DNA from: Oxalobacter paeniformigenes
GTDB taxonomy: Bacteria; Pseudomonadota; Gammaproteobacteria; Burkholderiales; Burkholderiaceae_D
Reading direction: 5' to 3'
DNA: 64,000 nt
NCBI RefSeq assembly: GCF_027158465.1
Contig: NZ_JAMKYL010000001.1
Location: forward strand, 682,001-746,000
Positions 57,068-64,000 of this stretch are shown here, piece by piece; the stretch's first letter is position 1, and each line of letters starts with the position of its first letter. The notes below the pieces were generated by a model. The model was not told where the DNA came from and did no database searches. It saw nothing but the letters and a program-made list of their open reading frames with translations. A program made the translations under genes and the position numbers.

Positions 57068-58072
57068 ATGAAGCATTCTGTATTTCTCCGGCTTGCCATG
57101 CTGGCCATCGCGCCATTTGCCCTGTCCGGATGCTACTATGCGATTCCGACGATTGTCGAAGCCGTCAACCAGAACCGTCTGCAAAACGAATCGGACGGTG
57201 CGGTGGCGGAATCGGCCACCGGCGCACTGAAACTGGTGAACAAGGACGGTACCGCACGGACGGAAAAGCTCAACAACTGCATCACAGCCTACAACAGCAT
57301 CATGGTCGGATCATGGAGCCTGTGGCCATCCTTTCATACCTTGCAAAACCATACTTTCAAGGCACAGTCAACCGACACCATTTCCTTCCCCATCGTCGAT
57401 GGTCTTCCCAAAGGACTGATTTTGCTGAAAAAATGCCAGGCCAGCACCGATACATCAATGCCCGAACTGGATGAAGCCATCGCCGCCGCCGTCAAGGCGG
57501 GCGAAAAACTCCGTACCGATGAACAAACCAGTCTGCCATATTTTCGCAACCAGATGTACCGTCGCGACGACCTGGCCGGCGCGAAAAAAATCTTTCCGAT
57601 CCTGCAACAGGACTACGACAACATGATCGCCGCGATGGATCGGCTCGGTACCATCCTGTTCGGCATGCAAAAAACGGAAACGGAAAAACGGATCACAGCC
57701 TACCGCAGCAGCAAAAGCATGATCGGATACTACACCGAAACCAGCCTGCTGCTCGCACAGGAACTCGTGACGCTGCTCAACCAGCCGCAACAAACAATCG
57801 CCATGAAGGCAAGTTGCACTCAATGCGATACGCTGGTTATGCAAATGGAAAGCGCGCTGGAAACGCAGCAAAAAATTCTGGACAAGGCCTATCCTCAGCG
57901 TGACAAAAACAAGGGACTGGACAACATCCGCGAAAACCTGACCCGGATGATCGCCTGCTATCGCGATATGAAAACCGACAGGAAAGCCATATCGTTCAAC
58001 CGCATGATGAAACGTTACAGCGACGCCATCGAAAGCTACAACCGGATCGTCCGGTATTCGCCGCTCGTCTGA
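57068..58072 (+). CDS. DUF3829 (YiiG-like) lipoprotein, copy 2
   Basis: The 334-residue product has a lipoprotein signal with lipobox LSGC ending at C22. It begins its mature part with a domain start typical of DUF3829 (EKLNNCITAYNSIMVGSWSLWP) and shares PYFRNQMYRRDDLA and GYYTETSLLLAQELVTL with copy 1. It has additional cysteines (C118-type KKCQAS and SCTQCDTL) absent from copy 1. The 106-bp gap to copy 1 holds no terminator. A short GC-rich hairpin (58073-58095) follows the stop at once. Function is unknown; it is probably anchored in the outer membrane. Confidence 0.75.
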   Translation: MKHSVFLRLAMLAIAPFALSGCYYAIPTIVEAVNQNRLQNESDGAVAESATGALKLVNKDGTARTEKLNNCITAYNSIMVGSWSLWPSFHTLQNHTFKAQSTDTISFPIVDGLPKGLILLKKCQASTDTSMPELDEAIAAAVKAGEKLRTDEQTSLPYFRNQMYRRDDLAGAKKIFPILQQDYDNMIAAMDRLGTILFGMQKTETEKRITAYRSSKSMIGYYTETSLLLAQELVTLLNQPQQTIAMKASCTQCDTLVMQMESALETQQKILDKAYPQRDKNKGLDNIRENLTRMIACYRDMKTDRKAISFNRMMKRYSDAIESYNRIVRYSPLV

Positions 58073-58226
58073 CCGGTTCCCGATACCGGAACCGGATCGC
58101 GACAGACTGCGACAGGATACAAAAACACCCGAAAACGACAGACAGCAGGCCGCACTTTCCGGTATCATGAGGCATACCGGTATTGCCCGGTTCCATACTC
58201 AAACGCTCAATACCAGAAGGCATTTC

Positions 58227-58691
58227 ATGACGACACCTTACGACAGTTTCATTGAATGGTTCGGCAAGCTGCCGCTCAAATACCGGCAGGATCTGGCATC
58301 GGAAATCGCTTCGCTGTTGCCGGGTATGGATGTCAATCCGTACCATCGCAAATTTCTCGATGATTTTTCCGCACAACTTGAGGCTATCCGAAAAAAAGGG
58401 CATCGCGAGGAATACGGTCTGATCTTGTGCCTGAAGACGCTCACCGAACATATCGTCACCGAAAAAAACAGGGACAACAGCGGTTGGGAAAAAGAAAAAG
58501 CAGAGCTTGACGAAATGGTCAAAATGACGGGAAGCTGCTCCATGGCGACCCATGCATCAGAACTTGCCATGCAATACAGTCAATGGAAAGCCATCGGCGA
58601 CATGTGGCAGGAACTGGCAAACAGCACCCTGACGCCACAAGTCATCGAAAACTGGCGGCAATCCGTATCGCCATCGACGCACATTCTCTGA
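58227..58691 (+). CDS. Hypothetical protein, 154 residues
   Basis: I do not recognise the family. ATG 58227 is supported by AGAAGG 7 bp upstream. The product is soluble, charged and helical, beginning MTTPYDSFIEWFGKLPLKYR, with a coiled segment near residue 90 (NSGWEKEKAELDEMVKM) and no signal peptide. It follows the two DUF3829 lipoprotein genes on the same strand after about 150 bp and might belong to their unit. Confidence 0.6.
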   Translation: MTTPYDSFIEWFGKLPLKYRQDLASEIASLLPGMDVNPYHRKFLDDFSAQLEAIRKKGHREEYGLILCLKTLTEHIVTEKNRDNSGWEKEKAELDEMVKMTGSCSMATHASELAMQYSQWKAIGDMWQELANSTLTPQVIENWRQSVSPSTHIL

Positions 58692-59088
58692 CAAAACGAA
58701 TACTTGCGGTGTTTCCCGTGTCCTTGCCCGACAAAAAGGGCAGGGCATCGTTCCTTTCCCCAAACATACACAATCGCCGTAAACAAACGATATCGCCTTT
58801 TCAGGGGCGGCACCGATCAAGCCGCCATTTCGTCATCGTTTATCCCCGTCAGAACCGTCATACACTTCCTGATTCTCCAAACCAATTTCCGTTTTCCGGA
58901 AAAACAGTCATCACAAGCCAAATTCCCCCGAATTTATTTTACATGTCAAATTGTTGTTTGAGAACAATAATCATTTCTTATATTTAATGATAATTGTTCT
59001 CATTTAGAGACTTTCTCTCTATAATTGCCTCCAGCATGCGCATGCGAGCAACTGTTCTTTAACAATTCATTTTGAGGATTTATTCACA
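58692..59088. other. 397-bp regulatory region upstream of the porin
   Basis: No gene was found. The right-hand half is AT-rich and contains two Fur-box-like sites, the porin promoter and its leader. The left half (58692-58900) shows no clear signal. Confidence 0.65.
58959..59025 (+). promoter_or_regulatory. Porin promoter with two Fur-box-like sites
   Basis: Box 1 (58959-58973, TGAGAACAATAATCA) and box 2 (58988-59002, TGATAATTGTTCTCA) each match the Fur 7-1-7 consensus (TGATAAT N ATTATCA) at 11-12 of 14 positions, and they are near-inverted copies of each other. The -10 TATAAT is at 59020-59025; the -35 TTCTCA (58997-59002) has a 17-bp spacer and lies inside box 2. Binding there would block the promoter. 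Confidence 0.6.
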
Positions 59089-60171
59089 ATGAATAAAACA
59101 TTACTCGCGTCTTTAATGGCAATGGGGATTGCCGGTATGGCGCATGCACAGACCAATGTCACCATCTACGGTACAGTCGATACCGGTTTCATCAAGGAAA
59201 GCGGATCGGATGTCCGGATGGGGAGCAACGACGACAGTCTGATCGGCGTGCGCGGCACCGAAGAACTGGGTTCCAGCGTGAAAGCGACATTCCAGCTTGA
59301 ACGCCGCTTCGACCTGAACAATGGGGTGAAATTCTCCGGCAACAATGCGCTGGATATCCTTCAGGGGGCTGACCCCAACGGGGAAAACGGTGTTGAATGG
59401 CAGGGTGCCGCCAATGTGGGCTTGCAAAGCGAAAGCATGGGGGCCATCCGTTTGGGGCGTGTCAATGACGTCGCCATCGAAAACTTCGGCGATATCGATC
59501 CGTTTGCCGTAACCGGTGTCGGTTCCGCTCTGGTCGGATACAACATTCTGTATTCCGAACAGTTGGCAAACACCGTCCGCTACGACAGTCCGACATGGGC
59601 CGGTTTCGGCATCAATCTGAGTTATACGCTCGGACAGGATACGCACGGTAGCCAGAACTGGTATCACAACAACGGGAACGACGGCTTCGGTATCGGCATG
59701 AAATACGATGGCGGGGCGCTGATGCTGACCGCCAACTACGACAGGCTGGCCGACTCGGACAATTCCTGGCTCTGGAACATCGGCGGTGCATATACGTACG
59801 AAGGCTTCACAGTATCCGCAGGTTATCAGGACACGACGATCAAACGGGCCGCCGCCAGTATCCTGCTGGACAATTACGGCATGGAAATCGGCCAGAAAGA
59901 CTGGCTGATCGGTCTGCAATACAACACCGGTCCGCATACCGTCAAATTCTCGTACAACCGTGGTGAGCTCGAAAGCCACGGAGATTATGACGGCAAGGTC
60001 AACAAGTATGCTGTCGGGTATACCTACGACCTTTCCAAACGGACTTCCCTGTATGCCATGGCATCCTATACCGACAGTGACAACGAAGCGGTCGGCGAAA
60101 TCTACAACAGCAATGGGGTTGCTGACGATTCCGTCACCGGTGTCCAGATCGGTATCACCCACAACTTCTGA
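59089..60171 (+). CDS. Gram-negative trimeric porin
   Basis: The 360-residue outer-membrane protein has a signal peptide cleaved after AHA (about residue 20), then QTNVTIYGTVDTGFIKESG, the standard start of Burkholderia/Bordetella-type porins (Porin_4). LIGVRGTEELGSSVKATFQLERRF and the C-terminal GVQIGITHNF with final Phe mark a 16-strand beta-barrel. Such porins admit small hydrophilic solutes. GAGGA lies 11 bp before the ATG. The control region carries two Fur-like boxes, so iron availability probably regulates expression. A strong terminator follows. Confidence 0.93.
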   Translation: MNKTLLASLMAMGIAGMAHAQTNVTIYGTVDTGFIKESGSDVRMGSNDDSLIGVRGTEELGSSVKATFQLERRFDLNNGVKFSGNNALDILQGADPNGENGVEWQGAANVGLQSESMGAIRLGRVNDVAIENFGDIDPFAVTGVGSALVGYNILYSEQLANTVRYDSPTWAGFGINLSYTLGQDTHGSQNWYHNNGNDGFGIGMKYDGGALMLTANYDRLADSDNSWLWNIGGAYTYEGFTVSAGYQDTTIKRAAASILLDNYGMEIGQKDWLIGLQYNTGPHTVKFSYNRGELESHGDYDGKVNKYAVGYTYDLSKRTSLYAMASYTDSDNEAVGEIYNSNGVADDSVTGVQIGITHNF

Positions 60172-60631
60172 CTTCCCTTCAGAGCGGTGGCAAAACGGGT
60201 TGCCGGCTATTGCCGGCAGCCCGTTTTTCATATCCTGTCCATCAGGCACGGCGGGGCCATGCGTGTATTATAACGTAACTGTTTTTATCTCGCCGGCGAC
60301 CCCGTTTCCGGCCATCGGCCACAAGCGAACCGCGAAAAACGGTATGCATGGCATATCTGTCCGTCCCCCCATGCACGGTACACTATCTTTCCCGGCATGC
60401 CATCATATGCCGCGCCATACGATTTGATTTCATCCGCATATCGACAATCCAATTCATAAAAATCACTTTCAATCAAGATATTACAACGATTTTTTCATGT
60501 CATTTCATTAAAACGGAAATGTCAGTTCGTATTCCTGGAAAGCCTCCGTATATCCCCGACAGGGAAAGCTTTGCCTGTCTGTCGACAAACGATGATGTTA
60601 AGATAAAAGCATTGCGCCATCAGGAGCGGAC
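60172..60631. other. 460-bp region between the porin and hipA, without a hipB gene
   Basis: After the porin terminator the sequence becomes AT-rich and holds no helix-turn-helix protein in any frame. A dyad CGGCAT/ATGCCG (60391-60410) has an 8-bp spacer. The hipA ribosome binding site AGGAGCGGA lies at 60622-60630. No consensus promoter was found. Confidence 0.6.
60193..60229 (+). terminator. Terminator of the porin gene
   Basis: A 15-bp stem with one G-U pair joins 60193-60207 (AAACGGGTTGCCGGC) to 60212-60226 (GCCGGCAGCCCGTTT), loop TATT, followed by TTC. Its T-run is part of the stem base. Confidence 0.85.
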
Positions 60632-61906
60632 ATGCATTGTACAATCGAAATATTCGGGCAAGGTCGCTGGCAACCCTGCTGTCTGGTCGAAACGGACACG
60701 CCGGAAAAAGGAAAAACATCGCCATCCAGACTGACATATCTTCCCGACTACATCAAAACGGGAACACTTCCGGTTTCGCGCCATTATCCCGTCCGTCCGG
60801 AACCTTACCTGTTGCCGCACTGGCCATCGTTCCTGTTCGATCTGATTCCGGATGGAGAAGGGCGCGACTATCTGCTCTATGAACACCACTTGCCCGATAC
60901 CGCTGCCGTCAACTGGCAAATCATGCTGCTGGGTGCAATCGATCCCGTCGGCAACCTGCGGATCGCCGAAGCCTATGAAGCCTATAAACGACACCTTGCC
61001 GATCGTGCACCGGTATGGGTCAATCGTGGCTTCACGCTTAAGGAAATACTGGAGCGCAGCGAGGATTTCGTCGAATATCTCGAGGAACACGGCATGCTTT
61101 CCGCCGGTACGACCAGCCTCCAGGGCAAAACGCCCAAATTCCTGATGACACGCGACAAAAACGGTCTGTGGTATGCCGATGCCGCGCTGCCTGACGAACG
61201 TGCAGCCGGTCATTTTCTGCTGAAGCTTTCGTCCGGACGCAATCTGGCCGACTGGAAGGTACTGGAAAACGAGGCGGGATATTTCCGCGTGGCGCATGAG
61301 ATGGGCATCACCGTTTCCCGTTTGCCGACCTGGCAAAGCGACATGCTGTTCATCCCGCGGTTCGACCGCGAAGTTTCCGGAAACCACGTCATCCGGCATG
61401 CGACGGAAAGTCTGGTATCCCTGTGCGGCATCGCCGACGAAACCGTCATGCCGAGCCAGAATACCGTACTGGATACGCTGCGGCATTTCACAAGCGACCC
61501 GGCAGGCACCACGCTGGAATACGTCAAACGCGATATGCTCAATGTCGCGCTGGGCAATACGGACAATCATCCGCACAATACCGCGATTCTCTCATCCGGC
61601 AAACAGACCGGACTGGCGCCGCTTTACGATTTTTCGCCATCCCACCTCATGACCGACGATATCGCACGCTCGCTGGAATGGGTCGATGAAAGAGGGGAAA
61701 TTCTCGATGACTGGGGAGAAATCATCCGGCGAATCGCGATACCCGAAGCGGAGCGGGAGTATTTCGACAAGGGCATTCGGGATTTCACCGAAAAACTTGC
61801 GGGACTGGAAGACCGCATGAAAAACGCAGGTATCGACGACGATATCATCGACGCACGTTATTACAGCATTGCCAATTTGCGTGCACAGCTCAACAGCCGT
61901 TCATGA
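60632..61906 (+). CDS. HipA-family Ser/Thr kinase (toxin-like), no adjacent HipB
   Basis: HipA kinases phosphorylate translation factors such as glutamyl-tRNA synthetase and induce dormancy; they are normally paired with a HipB antitoxin. The 424-residue product has a HipA N-terminal part (PSFLFDLIPDGEGRDYLL) and a C-terminal kinase with a loop GTTSLQGKTPKFLM, the ATP lysine K198 in FLLKL, RFDREV, the catalytic D311 in LGNTDNHPHNTAIL, and the metal-binding D333 in PLYDFSPSH. All kinase residues are intact. AGGAGCGGA lies before the ATG. No HipB-like gene lies within 450 bp upstream. Its end overlaps the convergent nfo by 6 bp. Confidence 0.85.
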   Translation: MHCTIEIFGQGRWQPCCLVETDTPEKGKTSPSRLTYLPDYIKTGTLPVSRHYPVRPEPYLLPHWPSFLFDLIPDGEGRDYLLYEHHLPDTAAVNWQIMLLGAIDPVGNLRIAEAYEAYKRHLADRAPVWVNRGFTLKEILERSEDFVEYLEEHGMLSAGTTSLQGKTPKFLMTRDKNGLWYADAALPDERAAGHFLLKLSSGRNLADWKVLENEAGYFRVAHEMGITVSRLPTWQSDMLFIPRFDREVSGNHVIRHATESLVSLCGIADETVMPSQNTVLDTLRHFTSDPAGTTLEYVKRDMLNVALGNTDNHPHNTAILSSGKQTGLAPLYDFSPSHLMTDDIARSLEWVDERGEILDDWGEIIRRIAIPEAEREYFDKGIRDFTEKLAGLEDRMKNAGIDDDIIDARYYSIANLRAQLNSRS

Positions 61907-62737
61907 CGACTGGAAACGCGCCTTGAGCATGGCGATTTCATCGGCATAACCCGGCAATTCGTTGGGTGTTTCCAGACAAAACGGCAAATGGCGCAGGCAC
62001 GGATGATTCACCAGCCGTACCAGCGCATCCATACCGATCGTGCCTTCCCCGATTTTCGCATGGCGGTCCTTGCGACTGCCAAAAGGTGTCATGCTGTCGT
62101 TGAGATGAATGGCATGCAGGCGCGAAAGCCCGATGACCTTGTCGAAAGTTTCAAGCACGTCATCCAGCCGGTCGACGATGTCGTAGCCGACCGCCCAGAC
62201 ATGGCAGGTATCCAGACAAACGCCTGTTTTCGGATGGTTGCCGCACAAATCGAGAATGTCGCGGATTTCCTCGAAACGTCCGCCGATTTCGCTGCCGCGT
62301 CCCGACATCGTCTCAAGAAGAATCATCGTTTCCGGTTCCGTTTCCAGCACCCGTCGGAGCAGGGCGGCCGTCAGCGCGATGCCTTCCTGGACTCCCTGGC
62401 CGACATGACTGCCGGGATGGAAGTTGTAAAGGGCGTCAGGCAAAAGCGAAAGCCTTTTCAGGTCGTCACACATCGTTTCGCAGGCGAACTCCCGCAACCG
62501 TTCATCCCTTGCACAGGGATTGAGGGTATAGGGGGCATGCGCGATGACCGGAGCGAAACCGTTTTCCGTCATCAGCGTACGCAATGCGGCAAAATCATCG
62601 GGATCGATTTCCCGTGCGGAACCGCCGCGGGGATTGCGCGTGAAAAACTGGAACGTCGTCGCACCGATCGACAGCGCATCCTGTCCCATCCGGTACATTC
62701 CCTTCGAAACCGACAAATGGCATCCTATACTGAACAT
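61901..62737 (-). CDS. nfo: Endonuclease IV (Nfo)
   Basis: Nfo is a zinc AP endonuclease of base-excision repair. The 278-residue TIM barrel has the zinc-ligand motifs VIAHAPYTLNPC, LYNFHPGSHVGQG, ILLETMSGRGSEIG (Glu), CLDTCHVWAVGYD, HLNDSMTPFGSRKDRHAKIGEG (bases about 62044-62100) and LETPNEL. Length matches the family. It is co-directional with moeA, 31 bp away, and convergent with the HipA gene, overlapping it by 6 bp. Confidence 0.95.
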   Translation of the reverse strand: MFSIGCHLSVSKGMYRMGQDALSIGATTFQFFTRNPRGGSAREIDPDDFAALRTLMTENGFAPVIAHAPYTLNPCARDERLREFACETMCDDLKRLSLLPDALYNFHPGSHVGQGVQEGIALTAALLRRVLETEPETMILLETMSGRGSEIGGRFEEIRDILDLCGNHPKTGVCLDTCHVWAVGYDIVDRLDDVLETFDKVIGLSRLHAIHLNDSMTPFGSRKDRHAKIGEGTIGMDALVRLVNHPCLRHLPFCLETPNELPGYADEIAMLKARFQSS

Positions 62738-62768
62738 GCTTCCTCCGAAGCGCCGTCAACCGAACCGG

Positions 62769-64000
62769 TCAGACCAGTCCCTCAAGCAAAACGACATCGA
62801 CCCATTCTCCGGCCCGAACGGTTCCGCCTTCTTCTGGCAACACGACGATGGCGTTCGCCTCGGCCATGGAACGCAATATTCCCGAACCCTGTTCTCCTGT
62901 CGTTCGCACCGTCAGATTGCCGTCGGCATTCTGGCTCAATACCCCGCGCTGGAACTCGGTTCTGCCGACACGCTTGGAAAAATTCGTCGCCGCCTGCGCC
63001 CTGACCGTCAGCAACGGAGCGGGCAGTGCACCCATCATATGCATGAGCGCATCACGCACGAAAAAGTAGAAAGACACCATCACCGCAACCGGATTGCCCG
63101 GCAAACCGAACAGACAGGCATGATCGCCACCGGCATGAATCCTGCCGAATGCCATCGGACGGCCGGGCCGCATTTTCACCGACCAGAAAACGACATCGCC
63201 CATCGACGCCATAACCTGTTTCGTATAATCGGCCACACCGACCGATACACCGCCCGATGTAACGATGGCATCGGCATTGCGACAGGCATTTTGCAACGCC
63301 TTTTCCAGTTCTGCCCGATCGTCACCGATGATTCCCATATCCAGCACCTCGCATCCCAGCCGTTCCATCAATCCGGCCAGTACAGTACGGTTGCTGTCGT
63401 ACACCGCGCCGGTATCGAGTTCCATCCCGGCGGTCCGCAATTCGTCTCCCGTCGAAAAAAGGGCGACCCGAACCTTCCGGCGTACAGCCACATCAGGCAG
63501 TCCCGCCGATGCCAGCAAACCGAGATGGGCGGGGCGCAAAACCGTCCCTTCAGCCAGAACCGTCGCCCCCTCACGCAAATTTTCGCCTGCCTTGCGGATA
63601 TTGTCGCCGCATGTCACCGTACCGGCCGGAATGACCACATGCGTTTCATCCTCGGCCATTTCGACATGTTCCTGCTGAACTACCGTATCGCATCCTCCCG
63701 GAACGGGGGCACCCGTCATGATCCGGATACATTCGCCATCGCCGATATCTCCACGATAAGGATGTCCGGCATAGGCATAACCGACCACATCCAGCGCCAG
63801 CGGCCCGGACAAATTCGCATCCCGCGCGCAAAAAGCGAACCCGTCCATCGCCGCATTGTCGAAACCGGGTACCGAAACCGGAGAGACGACATCTTCGGCC
63901 AGCACACGCCCCAGTGCATAACGCAAGGGCAAGCGTTCGATACCCGATACCGGCGTGACGAAGCCTGCGATCAGGTCATGCGCCATTTTCACGGAAATCG
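62769..64000 (-). CDS. moeA: Molybdopterin molybdenumtransferase MoeA (start probably outside the window)
   Basis: MoeA inserts molybdenum into adenylated molybdopterin. The visible product has about 410 residues: domain start YALGRVLAEDVVSPVSVPGFDNAAMDGFA (near the N-terminus), the MPT-binding domain with SGGVSVGVADYTKQVM and GRPMAFGRI, LFGLPGNPVAVMVSF, and the C-terminal beta domain ending VDVVLLEGLV. A GTG at 63992 could start it, but the frame stays open to the window edge and the residues ISVKMAHDLIAGF fit the usual N-terminus, so the true start is probably beyond 64000. No other moa or mob gene is in view. Confidence 0.92.
   Translation of the reverse strand, partial: ISVKMAHDLIAGFVTPVSGIERLPLRYALGRVLAEDVVSPVSVPGFDNAAMDGFAFCARDANLSGPLALDVVGYAYAGHPYRGDIGDGECIRIMTGAPVPGGCDTVVQQEHVEMAEDETHVVIPAGTVTCGDNIRKAGENLREGATVLAEGTVLRPAHLGLLASAGLPDVAVRRKVRVALFSTGDELRTAGMELDTGAVYDSNRTVLAGLMERLGCEVLDMGIIGDDRAELEKALQNACRNADAIVTSGGVSVGVADYTKQVMASMGDVVFWSVKMRPGRPMAFGRIHAGGDHACLFGLPGNPVAVMVSFYFFVRDALMHMMGALPAPLLTVRAQAATNFSKRVGRTEFQRGVLSQNADGNLTVRTTGEQGSGILRSMAEANAIVVLPEEGGTVRAGEWVDVVLLEGLV

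Noticed and set aside
58073..58095. CCGGTTCC/GGAACCGG hairpin right after the second DUF3829 gene as a terminator
   Set aside because: No T-run follows on the plus strand; it may be only a stable 3' end.
60391..60410. CGGCAT-N8-ATGCCG as a HipB operator (known HipB sites also have an 8-bp spacer)
   Set aside because: The arms do not match the known HipB sequence, and no HipB is encoded nearby; one short dyad in 460 bp is weak evidence.
60348..60734. 128-codon plus-strand ORF upstream of hipA as a possible HipB antitoxin
   Set aside because: The translation has no helix-turn-helix pattern and it runs into the hipA coding sequence in another frame.

Overview
The window reads as one contiguous stretch of a Gram-negative beta-proteobacterial chromosome, most likely order Burkholderiales and perhaps family Oxalobacteraceae. 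Several gene orders point there: pyrG-kdsA-eno-ftsB, lplT divergent from alr-radA, ygfZ divergent from mltG-tmk-holB-tatD, and recJ divergent from lolC-lolD. A Bordetella/Burkholderia-type trimeric porin, many outer-membrane lipoproteins and a GC-rich third-codon bias agree with this. The family assignment is inference from gene order and protein style, not from a database match. No insertion sequence, prophage, CRISPR array or rRNA was seen. Both ends cut a gene: tonB on the left and moeA on the right, both on the minus strand.

Layout. 1-7400: partial tonB, a 140-residue unknown, a Bcr/CflA exporter, lplT, alr, radA and an NlpE-like lipoprotein. 7500-12700: squalene genes hpnD-hpnE, then a divergent cadR/cadA heavy-metal pair. 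12750-15790: rmuC and a divergent HxlR regulator/NTF2-like pair. 15787-23340: a GAF-GAF-PAS-GGDEF-EAL protein, an FAD 2-hydroxyacid dehydrogenase, a BrkB-type membrane protein and an MFS exporter. 23354-26790: biotin operon bioF-bioH-bioC with an NRDE protein upstream. 26914-32842: a three-gene RND efflux operon. 33137-38660: thiD, ygfZ, mltG-tmk-holB-tatD. 38661-39621: an AT-rich island with a 28-residue membrane peptide and several terminators. 39622-43156: a secreted ankyrin protein, nadB and proC. 43294-50475: recJ, lolC-lolD, a second TatD-family gene and comEC. 50802-55252: pyrG-kdsA-eno-ftsB and tRNA-Asn. 55466-58691: a glutaredoxin-like protein without its nucleophilic cysteine, two DUF3829 lipoproteins and an unknown. 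59089-64000: a porin behind probable Fur boxes, a HipA kinase without an adjacent HipB, nfo and moeA.

How the genes work together. Most of the window is housekeeping: nucleotide, cell-wall, LPS-precursor, NAD, proline, biotin, thiamine and molybdenum-cofactor synthesis, DNA repair and lipoprotein sorting. Accessory functions concern the envelope and stress: metal and drug efflux, a second-messenger enzyme and a toxin-like kinase. The least explained material is non-coding or very small: tandem terminators ahead of alr with no upstream gene, the AT-rich island after tatD, and perfect inverted repeats ahead of the ankyrin gene, proC and the RND operon.
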